From JAJYKC01 sp035545735 (GTDB taxonomy: Bacteria > Acidobacteriota > Terriglobia > Bryobacterales > Bryobacteraceae), in the NCBI GenBank assembly GCA_035545735.1, contig DASZXS010000042.1:53824-117823 (forward strand): a DNA stretch of 64,000 nucleotides, in the 5' to 3' direction. The first letter of the stretch is position 1. Each line of letters starts with the position of its first letter. Position numbers and translations under genes: made by a program. Positions 16,434-25,245 of this stretch are shown here, in pieces. The notes below the pieces were generated by a model. The model was not told where the DNA came from. It worked only from the letters and a program-made list of their open reading frames with translations, and searched no databases.

Positions 16434-18896
16434 ATGTTTATGCGGGATATGATGCGGGACCTTCGCTACGCCTTACGAATGATGCGCCGCTCTCCGGTCT
16501 TTACGTTGGTTGTTGTTCTGTCCCTGGCTCTCGGCATGGGGGCCAACACCGCCATCTTCAGCCTGATCAATACGCTCATGCTGCGCATGCTTCCCGTCGC
16601 GAAGCCGGAGCAACTGGTTGAGCTGTTGAGCACATACCCGGGTGAACCTCGCGGCAGTTATTTTTCGCGGGAGGCCTATGAGTATTACCGCGATCACAAC
16701 CATGTCCTCTCCGGACTCGCCGCCATATATAGCGCCCGGTTCCATCTGCGCGCCGGTTTCGAGCCGGAGTTGGTGAACGGTGAATGCGTCAGCGGGTCCT
16801 TCTTCCCCGTCCTTGGATTAAAGCCGGCCGCCGGGCGCCTGTTCGGACCCGCGGAAGACCGCGCGGGTAGCGAAGGGGCCGCGGTTGCGGTATTGAGCTG
16901 GTCCTATTGGGACCGCCGTTTTCATCGCGATCCTTCCACGGTGGGCGCTCGAATCCTGGTGGATAACACGCCGCTCACCGTCATCGGCGTAGCGCCTCGT
17001 CCTTTCACCGGTTTGGTGACCGGAATCACCCAGGATATTTGGATCCCGCTCGCCATGGAGCCGGTCATTCACCACCCCGGCCGTATTGGAGGCGGAGGTC
17101 TGCATTTGTTGGGACGGTTGAAGGACGGAGTGAGTATCGAGCGGGCGCAGGCCGAACTCCGGGTGCTATTCCGGTGGGTGGTAGAGGAGCGCGCCAAAAA
17201 CAGCCCCGATCCGCTGGTGCGCCATCTGACCTTTGAGCTATCCCCGGCGGGCGCGGGCTTTTCCGTGATCCGCGATCGCCTCGGCAAGCCCCTGCTGGCG
17301 CTGATGGCAATGGTTAGCCTGCTTCTGTTGGTGGCCTGCTCGAACATTGCTACGTTGCTGCTTTCGCGCGCCGCCGCCCGCCAGCACGAAATTTCCGTCC
17401 GCGTTTCCCTGGGTGCGGGTCGTCTGCGCCTGGCGCGGCAGATGCTGACCGAGTCGCTGTTGGTTTCGTTCCTGGGCGGCCTGGCGGGTCTCGCCTTTGC
17501 CTACATCGGCGCGCGCACGCTGGTGAAAGTCCTCGTGTCGGGCCGGAGAGTGCCGGGTCTTCCTCCGGACTTTGATATTCCCGTCCATCCGGATCTCAAC
17601 ACACTACTATTCACCGGCGGAATCGCAATTCTGACGGGCTTGCTATTCGGCCTCGCGCCCGCGTGGAAAGCCTTCGCCTCCACGCCCGCCTCGTCGCTGA
17701 GAGAAGGGGGCAAGGCCGGTGACAGCAGACTGGCGCGCTTTTTCGGGAAGAGCCTGGTGGCGTTGCAAGTGGCCTTCTCGGTCGCGCTCCTCGCCGCCGC
17801 CGGCCTGTTCTTAAGCCATTTGGTGAAACTCGAAACGCTCGACCTCGGGTTTCGCCGCGACCATCTCCTGCTGATGAGGTTGGACCCTGCGCAAAGCGGA
17901 TATGACGAGAGCAGATTGTCCTCCGCATATCGGGAACTGCTGCGGCGTCTCGAGTCGATACCGGGCGTTCTCTCCGCCACTTTAGGAGCGCCGATTCCGC
18001 TGTCCGGCGCCGGGGAGAGCCGCTTCGTCACCGTGCCGGGCCGTTCGGAGAGTCCGCAAGACCGCCGCTACGTTTCCTTCAGCCGCGTGGCGCCGGAATA
18101 CTTTGCGACGATGGGCATCCCCTTGCTCTCCGGCAGGGATTTCCGGCCTGGGGATGAGGCCGGCGCCCCGGTTGCCATCGTCAATCGCGCGATGTCGCAA
18201 TACTACTTCGGCGCCGCAAGTCCGATCGGGAAATACGTGACTGTCGACGGCGGACGTTCTTACGAAATTGTCGGCGTGGCCGGAGACGCCAAGTATTACG
18301 ATGTCCTGGAAACGCCGCCGCGTACGGTGTATTTGAATGCTTTCCAGAACGGCAGCGTCTCTCCGAATTTTATCCTTCACACGTCCATTCCGCCGGAGAG
18401 AGTCGCCGCGCAAGCGCGCCGGGAAGTGGAGGCGTTATGGAAGACGGTCCCGGTGGAACGCGTCAACACTATGTCCGGCGTGGTGGATGCATCCATTGTC
18501 CGCGAGCGTCTCATCGCCGTATTGTCGGGCGCGTTCGGCGCCCTGGGAGCGCTCCTTGCGGCCGTCGGACTTTATGGCCTCCTGGCGTATTCCGTCGCCC
18601 GGCGCGTCAACGAATTCGGAATTCGCATGGCGCTCGGGGCTTCCTCGGGAGGTGTCGCGCGCATGGTGTTCCTGGACGCGCTGAAGACCATCGCCGCCGG
18701 ACTCGCTCTCGGCGCGCCGCTCGCCCTCTGGGCGAATCAACTCGCCGGTCGCGTCATGCAGGCTCTGCCCGCCCGGAGCCCTCTGCCGCTCGTGTCCGGC
18801 GCTGCCGCCATGCTCGCAATCGCCATCCTCGCCGCCTATGTTCCGGCGCGCCGCGCGTCCCGGGTCGATCCCATGGAAGCGCTGCGGCATGAGTAG
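16434..18896 (+). CDS. ADOP-type ABC permease (MacB/FtsX-like, no ATPase)
   Basis: This 820-residue membrane protein has two MacB_PCD-like periplasmic domains (about 25-245 and 445-640), each followed by an FtsX-type permease domain (about 280-400 and 700-815). It shows about eight transmembrane helices and the closing PARRASRVDPMEALRHE signature. This layout matches the acidobacterial duplicated orphan permeases, in which one chain carries both permease halves and no ATPase gene is adjacent. Such proteins couple to MacB/LolD-type ATPases in envelope transport or stress signalling. Upstream is a strong palindrome. An alternative ATG at 16440 is in frame. Substrate unknown. Confidence 0.85.
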   Translation: MFMRDMMRDLRYALRMMRRSPVFTLVVVLSLALGMGANTAIFSLINTLMLRMLPVAKPEQLVELLSTYPGEPRGSYFSREAYEYYRDHNHVLSGLAAIYSARFHLRAGFEPELVNGECVSGSFFPVLGLKPAAGRLFGPAEDRAGSEGAAVAVLSWSYWDRRFHRDPSTVGARILVDNTPLTVIGVAPRPFTGLVTGITQDIWIPLAMEPVIHHPGRIGGGGLHLLGRLKDGVSIERAQAELRVLFRWVVEERAKNSPDPLVRHLTFELSPAGAGFSVIRDRLGKPLLALMAMVSLLLLVACSNIATLLLSRAAARQHEISVRVSLGAGRLRLARQMLTESLLVSFLGGLAGLAFAYIGARTLVKVLVSGRRVPGLPPDFDIPVHPDLNTLLFTGGIAILTGLLFGLAPAWKAFASTPASSLREGGKAGDSRLARFFGKSLVALQVAFSVALLAAAGLFLSHLVKLETLDLGFRRDHLLLMRLDPAQSGYDESRLSSAYRELLRRLESIPGVLSATLGAPIPLSGAGESRFVTVPGRSESPQDRRYVSFSRVAPEYFATMGIPLLSGRDFRPGDEAGAPVAIVNRAMSQYYFGAASPIGKYVTVDGGRSYEIVGVAGDAKYYDVLETPPRTVYLNAFQNGSVSPNFILHTSIPPERVAAQARREVEALWKTVPVERVNTMSGVVDASIVRERLIAVLSGAFGALGALLAAVGLYGLLAYSVARRVNEFGIRMALGASSGGVARMVFLDALKTIAAGLALGAPLALWANQLAGRVMQALPARSPLPLVSGAAAMLAIAILAAYVPARRASRVDPMEALRHE

Positions 18897-18928
18897 CCCT
18901 GCACCACCTCTGACGCCCTTGGCTCGGA

Positions 18929-21148
18929 CTACGGGCCGGCGTTAATGCACACCTGAGCGGTCTGGCGAATCACCGCGGTCCCGGCTTCCACCGTCAACGG
19001 AACAGTGCAGGTTACCGGGGTCACAGGGGGAACGCCCTGGGGGATACGCACGTTGATCTGAAAGATGCCGTGGGCGAGTGTAGGGGCATCGCCGGCATAC
19101 AGAACCTCTCCCTCTACCCCGTTCAGCCTTACCTTCACCGGAGCGACGGGGTGCCCCAGCCGCCCGCGTGCCAGCGTCCCCGTGACCCCGGGAGGATTGG
19201 TCTGCCCGAGACCGGTTCCAAAAATCGAAATGACCGAACCGGCTTGGGCCGAGGGGTATTGCGTGCCCGCCGGCGCGTCCGGGTAAAGGATCGGCTGGAA
19301 TACGCCTGGAAACGTGGGTTCCACTTCCCAGGTCCCGCTTTTCACGACTTGCCCCTGGTATCGGACCTCTACAGTGGTTGTATCGCTCGCACCCGCTTCG
19401 AACGGCACAATGGCGTTGATCTGCTTGTCCTGCACGTAGAGAAGGGGCGCCGCGATTCCATTGAAGAGGACGTGCACGCCCGCCGCGGCGCGAGAAATAT
19501 TTCCGTCTTCATCGACCTGGACGCCCACGGCCTGCTGCGGCCCAATGCCCGGGCCATAGATGGAAATCAATTCTCCCGGCGCCAGCGGCCCTTCGTAGTA
19601 AGTGGCGGCGTTTTGAATCACCAGCGAAACGCACGGGCCGGCCGGCGCCGAGGGATCGCCGATTCTCAGATTCGAAACAAAGGGTTGCACGAACGCAAAG
19701 CTTCGCCGGACCGCCGGGACTCGCGGGAAATCGTAGGAAGCCGTGGAGCCCACCAGCACCGCGCGGTCCCCGGCGAGGGCGATGGCCGTCAGGCTGTCGT
19801 CGTTCGCGCCTCCCAGATAGGTGGCGCTTCCGAGAGCGCCCTGAGAATCGAGCGTGGCGGCAAACGCGTCCGACGCGCCGCTCACGCAGCCCTGCGCCGC
19901 TCCCGCTGTTACGGGAAAACCACTTCCCGCCACCCCGCCGGCGTAGGCGATTCCCTCCGGGCTAACCGCGAGCGACGAGACTCCACCCAGATAGGTCGAG
20001 TAGGCGAGCGCCGAACCCTCCGGATTGATCTTTGTCACAAACCCTCCCGGCTCTCCGCTATCGCGCCATGGCGCCGCCGGGCCGGTTTGCGAAAAGGCCC
20101 CTTGCGTGGTGGGAAAATCACTCGAATTCGTGCTGCCGGTGACAAAAGCGTTCCCTCGCCGGTCCAGTTGGATGCCCAAAATCGAATCGTTGCCTCCCGA
20201 TCCGCTCAGATAGGTCGAATAGACCAGGCTCGCTCCGTCTGCGTCGAGTTTCGAAACGAAGCCGTTCCGGAAATTGGCAGGGCCTTTTGGCATGGTTTGG
20301 AACGCGCCATTCGTCGTGGGGAAGTCGCTCGATTGCGCGGCGCCCGCGAGGTAGGCTCTGCCCGAGGCATCCACGGCAATGGAAGAAACCAGGTCGGATT
20401 GCGAGCCGGAGAGATACGTCGCATAGATCAGAGCCGACCCGGTGGAGTTGAGTTTGGCCACCAGGGGGGCTGGCAGCGCGCCCTTCGGCGCCGTCTGAAA
20501 TCCGCCGCTCGGCAGGGAAAAGGGCGCCGGCACGTAGACGTTTGTGGCAAGATAAGCGTTCCCTCCGTCATCGATCGCCATTCCGGCGACGGAAGCCCCC
20601 GGAAGGAGCGTGGAGTAGAGTAGTTTCCCGTCCGCTCCGAACTTCGCCACGAAGCCGCCCGCGCCCGACTCGCCCAGGGAGGGGAACGCCGCGCCGGCGG
20701 TAACTGGAAAAGCGGGCCCCGAAAGCCGCGGAGCGGTGTTGCCCGCCACAAAAACGCCGCCCGATGCGTCAACGGCAACGGCGGTCCCGGTATCCGCTCC
20801 GCCGCCTCCGAGATAGCTCGCATAGACGACGGTTCCCTGCGCATCCAGTTTCATCAGAAAAGCATCCGGGCAGGGCGAGGAAGGAGTAAAAGGCCCCACA
20901 CCCAGACAGAGTCCGTCGGCATAAGCGCTTTGCGCGGCGTCCGCGGTGGTCTCCAGTCCGGCTTGGGCGGAACCGGTCAGGTACACGTTGCCCTGAGCGT
21001 CCGTCGCCGCTGCCATGATCTGAATTGGGCTGGAAAGGGTTTTTGAGTACGCGATTGTGTCGTTTTGACTCGCCGCCGCCTGAAGGAATGCAGGCGAATA
21101 ACTTGCGATTAAGGCCAAGCCGCTGACGGCGAAGGAGAGGTTCCGCAT
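18929..21148 (-). CDS. Secreted SBBP-repeat beta-propeller protein with TIGR03437-like C-terminus
   Basis: This 739-residue protein has a signal peptide (about 1-25) and roughly eight SBBP-type repeats (about 30-490), seen as YSTYLSGS, SDFPTTQGAF and AVDASGRAYLAG-like units spaced about 60 residues apart. The C-terminal part (about 505-739) has QNAATYYEGPLAPGELISIYG and repeated IFGTGLGQ and QINAIVPFE motifs, the module typical of Solibacter surface proteins. These proteins are exported and probably act in adhesion or matrix binding, which is unproven. Its stop is 32 bases from the convergent ADOP permease stop. A related module ends the protein at 55254-58349. Confidence 0.8.
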   Translation of the reverse strand: MRNLSFAVSGLALIASYSPAFLQAAASQNDTIAYSKTLSSPIQIMAAATDAQGNVYLTGSAQAGLETTADAAQSAYADGLCLGVGPFTPSSPCPDAFLMKLDAQGTVVYASYLGGGGADTGTAVAVDASGGVFVAGNTAPRLSGPAFPVTAGAAFPSLGESGAGGFVAKFGADGKLLYSTLLPGASVAGMAIDDGGNAYLATNVYVPAPFSLPSGGFQTAPKGALPAPLVAKLNSTGSALIYATYLSGSQSDLVSSIAVDASGRAYLAGAAQSSDFPTTNGAFQTMPKGPANFRNGFVSKLDADGASLVYSTYLSGSGGNDSILGIQLDRRGNAFVTGSTNSSDFPTTQGAFSQTGPAAPWRDSGEPGGFVTKINPEGSALAYSTYLGGVSSLAVSPEGIAYAGGVAGSGFPVTAGAAQGCVSGASDAFAATLDSQGALGSATYLGGANDDSLTAIALAGDRAVLVGSTASYDFPRVPAVRRSFAFVQPFVSNLRIGDPSAPAGPCVSLVIQNAATYYEGPLAPGELISIYGPGIGPQQAVGVQVDEDGNISRAAAGVHVLFNGIAAPLLYVQDKQINAIVPFEAGASDTTTVEVRYQGQVVKSGTWEVEPTFPGVFQPILYPDAPAGTQYPSAQAGSVISIFGTGLGQTNPPGVTGTLARGRLGHPVAPVKVRLNGVEGEVLYAGDAPTLAHGIFQINVRIPQGVPPVTPVTCTVPLTVEAGTAVIRQTAQVCINAGP

Positions 21149-21200
21149 TCGGATGAATTGCTTAGCAAGTCGGGTTCCTTTTTGCGTTGCAAAACAAGAA

Positions 21201-21229
21201 CTGGCGAGGCCCGGAAAAGGCCCCGCCAG
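21201..21229 (-). terminator. Intrinsic terminator of carD
   Basis: An 11-bp stem with a 7-base loop (arms 21201-21211 and 21219-21229) is followed on the minus strand by a T-rich run (TTCTTGTTTTG). The single imperfect pair is G-U on the minus-strand RNA but A-C on the plus strand, which supports minus-strand use. It lies 30 bases after the carD stop and before the SBBP gene start. Confidence 0.7.
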
Positions 21230-21259
21230 CTTAAGGTGCGGTTAGGGAAAATCGAAAAA

Positions 21260-21769
21260 TTATAGCGGGACCGGCATGGACAGCGAACATTTGGAGAGAG
21301 CCTTATCCAGAAGAGATGCGGCGCTCTCGTCGCACACACCGCGCGCGATCGACACCTCGGTGATCAGCATGTGACGCGCACGGTCCAGCATCTTCTTTTC
21401 GCGAAACGAGAGAGGCTTCTGCTTCTGCAGGATCAGAAGGGTCTTCATTACCTCGGCGACCTCCAGCATGCTGCCGCCGCGCATCTTTTCGGAATTCTCC
21501 TTGAACCGATCCTTCCAGTCGCCTTTCCACCGGCAGACGCCGTCGGAAAGAAAACTCAATACTTTAGCGACCTCGCCGTTTTTGGTCACCTTCCGCAGCC
21601 CCACGTCTTCCACGTGGGAGAACGGCACCATCACCGTCATGCTGTTATATGTGAGCCGGAGCAGGTAGAACCGCTCAAACTGGGTCCCAAAAGACCGCGC
21701 GCTGATGTTCTCTATGGTTCCAATCCCATGGTTCGGATAGACAATCTTCTCGCCGATTTGGAAGGTCAT
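21260..21769 (-). CDS. carD: CarD/CdnL-family RNA polymerase-binding regulator
   Basis: This 169-residue protein has the N-terminal polymerase-interaction domain (about 1-65, opening FQIGEKIVYPNHGIGTIENI) and a helical DNA-binding part (about 70-160, with WKDRFKENSEKMRGG). CarD binds the RNA polymerase beta subunit and stabilises open complexes, mainly at rRNA and growth genes. It is transcribed alone: a near-consensus promoter precedes it and an intrinsic terminator follows. The promoter spacer holds a 10-bp palindrome that might be an operator. Confidence 0.93.
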   Translation of the reverse strand: MTFQIGEKIVYPNHGIGTIENISARSFGTQFERFYLLRLTYNSMTVMVPFSHVEDVGLRKVTKNGEVAKVLSFLSDGVCRWKGDWKDRFKENSEKMRGGSMLEVAEVMKTLLILQKQKPLSFREKKMLDRARHMLITEVSIARGVCDESAASLLDKALSKCSLSMPVPL

Positions 21770-21826
21770 TCGGGAACGTTACACCCACCTTTGTTGTTAG
21801 TTTGAAACGTAACAAGCGGAAAGGAA

Positions 21827-21855
21827 ATATTAATGCCAAGCGCTTGCTCTGTCAA
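21827..21855 (-). promoter_or_regulatory. Near-consensus promoter of carD with palindromic spacer
   Basis: On the minus strand: -35 TTGACA (21855-21850, full consensus), 17-base spacer, -10 TAATAT (21832-21827). The perfect palindrome CAAGCGCTTG (21837-21846) is centred in the spacer, where a bound regulator could interfere with or reshape the promoter. The leader to the carD ATG is about 50 bases. Confidence 0.65.
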
Positions 21856-21938
21856 TAGGAATCCGCAAATTATCGCAAGAATATGTGAAGTATGGGCGGT
21901 CTTACAGTCCTGGTGGGCCCAGGAGCCGCAAAAGGATT

Positions 21939-21957
21939 ACCACCCAGGCCAGGTGGT
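21939..21957 (-). terminator. Probable terminator after the metallo-beta-lactamase gene
   Basis: ACCACC (21939-21944) and GGTGGT (21952-21957) form a 6-bp stem with a 7-base loop. Short T-rich runs follow on both strands (AATCCTTTT on minus, CCTTTT on plus). It sits 31 bases past the stop of the minus-strand hydrolase gene, in the 218-base gap before carD. Confidence 0.5.
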
Positions 21958-21987
21958 CCTTTTCCGGCACCGAGGGGACGCGCGGCC

Positions 21988-23019
21988 CTAGCGAGCCGCG
22001 TACGTTTTCTGGTACTTGTTCCGCGAATTGAAAACGGTGAAGGACCCGTCCGCCGCCGCGCTCACTTTGATGTACTTGCCCTGGCACTGTTCATCCACAT
22101 TCGCGATGAAAGGATCGGGCACGTTGTGCGCCCGGCCGCCTTCGATTCCGTAGTGAAGCTGCCAGAAGTCTTCCAGTCCTGGGGAATCCTTCACAATCTG
22201 CCAGGCGGACGGACTGCCTCCCTTGGTGGCCCCGTTGTTCGAAATCGCCACACGCGGGTGCAGGGCATGAACGAATTGCGGCGAATTGGAGAGATCGGCG
22301 CCATGGTGCGTGACGAGAAAAAGGTCCACGGTCCCAACCGCATTGTTCGGACAAACGAGTTCCAGTTCCTTGTTCCAGGTGAGATCGCCCATATCGACGA
22401 ACCGGAACTTTCCGTATTGAATCAGGGTCCCGAGCGAGCGCGCGTTTTCCGACGTGTCCACGTCATGTTTCTTGGCGCTGGCGCACAGCGGGTTTGGCTG
22501 CCCCGCGCCTTCGAGAGGCGAGGCGATGTGTTGCCCGTCGGCGGTGAGCACCGTCGCGGAAACGCCTTTTAGCGGAATGCGGTCACCCGGCTTCACCACC
22601 ATGTGATTTGGAACTCTCGGGAGATTTTTCTCGTAGGTGGCATAGTCCGCGAGAACCACGTGGTCCTGCTCGCGATTGGGGCCGTGGTCGATCATCGTCC
22701 GTACCTTCATCTGGTCCAGAAGTTGCTTCACGCCGCCCACGTGATCCCGATGAAAATGGGTGATGAGGACGTAATCGAGTTCCTTAACTCCGGCCTTCTT
22801 CGCCGCTTCCTTGATCCGGTTCGCATCGCGCCCGTCGTGCCCCGGCCAGCCGGTGTCGATGAGCAGCGATTGGCCCGACGGCGCAACCACCAGCGTCGCC
22901 TGGCCGCCCTCGGTGTCAATGAAGTAAATGTCCAGTGTTTTCGCGTGCGCCGCGGGGCGGGCCAGTGTTCCCGCCACCACCGTGAGCAGCGCGGCCCGCG
23001 CGAGCATTCCCATCGCCAT
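21988..23019 (-). CDS. Secreted metallo-beta-lactamase-fold hydrolase (ComEC/Rec2-like)
   Basis: This 343-residue protein has a signal peptide (about 1-26, ending RPAAHA). An MBL domain follows, with the zinc motif THFHRDHVGG (about residues 86-95), IDTGWPG before it and VTHHGADLS further on. The layout resembles the C-terminal hydrolase domain of ComEC but stands alone, without membrane segments. Such secreted enzymes may cleave nucleic acids or phosphoesters in the periplasm. The start at 23019 is preferred because GGAG lies ten bases upstream; 23049 is also in frame. No operon partner. Confidence 0.8.
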   Translation of the reverse strand: MAMGMLARAALLTVVAGTLARPAAHAKTLDIYFIDTEGGQATLVVAPSGQSLLIDTGWPGHDGRDANRIKEAAKKAGVKELDYVLITHFHRDHVGGVKQLLDQMKVRTMIDHGPNREQDHVVLADYATYEKNLPRVPNHMVVKPGDRIPLKGVSATVLTADGQHIASPLEGAGQPNPLCASAKKHDVDTSENARSLGTLIQYGKFRFVDMGDLTWNKELELVCPNNAVGTVDLFLVTHHGADLSNSPQFVHALHPRVAISNNGATKGGSPSAWQIVKDSPGLEDFWQLHYGIEGGRAHNVPDPFIANVDEQCQGKYIKVSAAADGSFTVFNSRNKYQKTYAAR

Positions 23020-23106
23020 TTGTGTCAATCTCCGGACGCATGTTATCACAAGCGTGTAATATGCTTGGAACAGCGAAGCTGTTTTCCGCGTAAATCAAAG
23101 CAGACG

Positions 23107-23568
23107 ATGCCGTATTGTTGCCAATGTGGAAAAGCCGTTGGTTCCTCCGACGCCTATTGCGGAGTGTGCGGCACGCGTCAATCCTCGCCCGGCCCGGTCC
23201 AGGACGCATTCGCCTCGGTTAGCGCCAGAACCGCTTGTCTGTTGTGCTATATCCCCGTTGTCGGGTGGATTGCCGCCATCGTCGTGCTGGCGGCCAGCCG
23301 CTTCCGGCACGACATCAATGTTCGCTTCCACGCCTTCCAGGGTCTCTATCTCTTTGTTGCATGGCTCATTGTCGATTGGGTGCTCGACCCCATCTTCAGC
23401 TTTGCCATCTTCCCCGGACCTCACATGCACCGCGTCATCCCGCAGTTGTGCCGGGCGATCATCTTCGTTGCCTGGATTTTCATGATGGTGAAGGTGAGCC
23501 ACGACGAAACCTACAAGCTTCCGATTCTCGGCGACCTTGCCGAGAAGTCGGTGTCCGAACAGCGCTAA
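23107..23568 (+). CDS. Zinc-ribbon plus DUF4870-like membrane protein
   Basis: This 153-residue protein opens with a double-CxxC zinc ribbon (CCQCGKAV, then CGVCGTRQ, residues 4-25) and continues with about three hydrophobic helices (about 45-135). The central FRHDINVRFHAFQGLYLFV matches the DUF4870-type core. It is an inner-membrane protein of unknown role. It is divergent from the MBL-fold gene and lies 86 bases before the glutathione peroxidase gene. Confidence 0.75.
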   Translation: MPYCCQCGKAVGSSDAYCGVCGTRQSSPGPVQDAFASVSARTACLLCYIPVVGWIAAIVVLAASRFRHDINVRFHAFQGLYLFVAWLIVDWVLDPIFSFAIFPGPHMHRVIPQLCRAIIFVAWIFMMVKVSHDETYKLPILGDLAEKSVSEQR

Positions 23569-23654
23569 AACGCTCTTTTCGCATTTCGTCCGGAAACACC
23601 CGCGTAAGTCTTGTATTCTGGAATTACCGCCACTTCCTGGAAAGGATGCGAATC

Positions 23655-24212
23655 ATGAAAGCTATCTCGCGCATTTCGCTGGGGGTTGTTCTCTCCGCGA
23701 TCATGTCAACGTCGGTTCTTATGGCAGCCTCTTTCTACGATTTCACTCTCCCGTCCATCGACGGAAAACCGGATCCGCTCAGCGCCTATAAAGGGAAAGT
23801 CGTCCTGGTGGTGAACGTCGCCAGCAAATGCGGCTACACCCCGCAATACACCGGACTCGAATCCATCTACGAAAAATACAAGGACCGGGATTTCGTGGTT
23901 CTCGGTTTTCCGGCCAACAATTTCATGCAGCAGGAGCCGGGCACGAATGAGGAGATCAAGACGTTCTGCACCCGGAAATATAACGTCAGTTTCCCGATGT
24001 TCAGCAAGATTTCGGTGAAGGGCGACGATCAGGCGCCGCTGTACCGGTTTCTGACCGACAAATCTCTGCATGCGGAAACCGGAGGCGATATCAAGTGGAA
24101 TTTCACGAAGTTTCTGGTCGGCCGCGACGGCGCCGTCCTCGCGCGATTCGAACCGGCCGTGAAGCCGGACTCTCCCGAAGTGGAAGCGGCGATCGAAAGG
24201 GCTTTGAAGTAG
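23655..24212 (+). CDS. Glutathione peroxidase-family thiol peroxidase, exported
   Basis: This 185-residue protein has a signal peptide (about 1-24). The peroxidatic Cys lies in NVASKCGYTPQY (C59), and the WNFTKF motif with its Trp and Asn is present. The usual FPCNQF segment reads FPANNF (85-90). The Cys that most bacterial homologues use for disulfide recycling is therefore missing, as is the usual Gln, replaced by Asn. The enzyme should reduce peroxides in the periplasm but needs an external thiol. The ATG at 23655 has AGGA eight bases upstream. Seven bases separate it from argC. Confidence 0.88.
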   Translation: MKAISRISLGVVLSAIMSTSVLMAASFYDFTLPSIDGKPDPLSAYKGKVVLVVNVASKCGYTPQYTGLESIYEKYKDRDFVVLGFPANNFMQQEPGTNEEIKTFCTRKYNVSFPMFSKISVKGDDQAPLYRFLTDKSLHAETGGDIKWNFTKFLVGRDGAVLARFEPAVKPDSPEVEAAIERALK

Positions 24213-24219
24213 GCAGGTA

Positions 24220-25245
24220 GTGAAAAAGGAAAACAAGCAATACCTCGCAGGCATCGCCGGGCACACCGGTTATAGCGGATTGGATCTTCAGCGGATACTG
24301 GCGCAGCATCCCAGCGTCGGCGCGGTCCTTCTCGATCATCGGGAGGGCGCGGGTAACGAGGTTCAGATGCTGAACCAGCCGCCGTTGCAGGGGCACCTGC
24401 CGTGTACGGCGGCAGCGGTTCGCTCCGCCGGGCTCTCCGTCGTTTTTCTCGCGACGCCCCCGGAAGTCTCGATGGAACTTGCGCCGGAAATGTTGGCGGC
24501 CGGCGCCAAGGTAATCGACCTGAGCGGAGCCTTTCGTCTCCGCACTCCGGAGCGCTACCGGCGCTGGTACAAACGCGAGCACACGCAAACGGATTTGCTG
24601 GCCAGCGCGGCGTATGGCCTGCCGGAATTCTGCCGCAAATCGATTCCGAATAACCCGCTCATCTCGAACCCCGGTTGCTTTCCCACGTCGGCGAATTTGG
24701 CCTTGCGCCCGTTGATTCAGGCGGATGTGGTGGAGCGCGGCGCGGGAATCGTCTGCGACGCCAAGTCGGGCGCCAGCGGCGCGGGACGCAAGCCAAGCAT
24801 GAAGACCAGCTTCTGCGAGCTGACGGAAAATCTGTCAGCCTATGCCGTGCTCGAACACCGGCACGTGCCGGAAATTCTAATGGTCTCCGGCCTCGAAGAA
24901 TCCGAATTGAGCTTCACCACGCAGCTTCTGCCGGTCGACCGCGGCATCCTCGAAACCATCTATTTCCGGGCGAAGAATCTGAGTTCGGTAGACGATCTCC
25001 TGAGCATCTACGCGAAGCAATACGCTTCCGAGCCGTTTGTTCGCGTTTACCCCGCCGGGATGTTGCCGGATCTCCGCGCCGTGAACCGGACCAATTTCTG
25101 CGATATCGGCGCGGTATTCGATCCCGCATCCGGCAGAGCCGTCGTCGTCGCGGCGCTCGATAATCTCGGCAAGGGAGCCTCGGGCCAGGCCGTGCAGAAC
25201 ATGAATCTCGCGCTCGGACTTCCCGAGACCGCCGGACTGCTGTGA
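24220..25245 (+). CDS. argC: N-acetyl-gamma-glutamyl-phosphate reductase
   Basis: This 341-residue protein catalyses the third step of arginine synthesis: NADPH-dependent reduction of N-acetylglutamyl phosphate to the semialdehyde. An N-terminal NADP loop (GIAGHTGYSG, about 11-20) and the catalytic Cys in NPGCFPT (about 150) are visible, along with SGASGAGRKP and the C-terminal LDNLGKGASGQAVQN. The start is GTG at 24220. Its stop overlaps the argB GTG by four bases. Length is normal for the family. Confidence 0.95.
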   Translation: MKKENKQYLAGIAGHTGYSGLDLQRILAQHPSVGAVLLDHREGAGNEVQMLNQPPLQGHLPCTAAAVRSAGLSVVFLATPPEVSMELAPEMLAAGAKVIDLSGAFRLRTPERYRRWYKREHTQTDLLASAAYGLPEFCRKSIPNNPLISNPGCFPTSANLALRPLIQADVVERGAGIVCDAKSGASGAGRKPSMKTSFCELTENLSAYAVLEHRHVPEILMVSGLEESELSFTTQLLPVDRGILETIYFRAKNLSSVDDLLSIYAKQYASEPFVRVYPAGMLPDLRAVNRTNFCDIGAVFDPASGRAVVVAALDNLGKGASGQAVQNMNLALGLPETAGLL

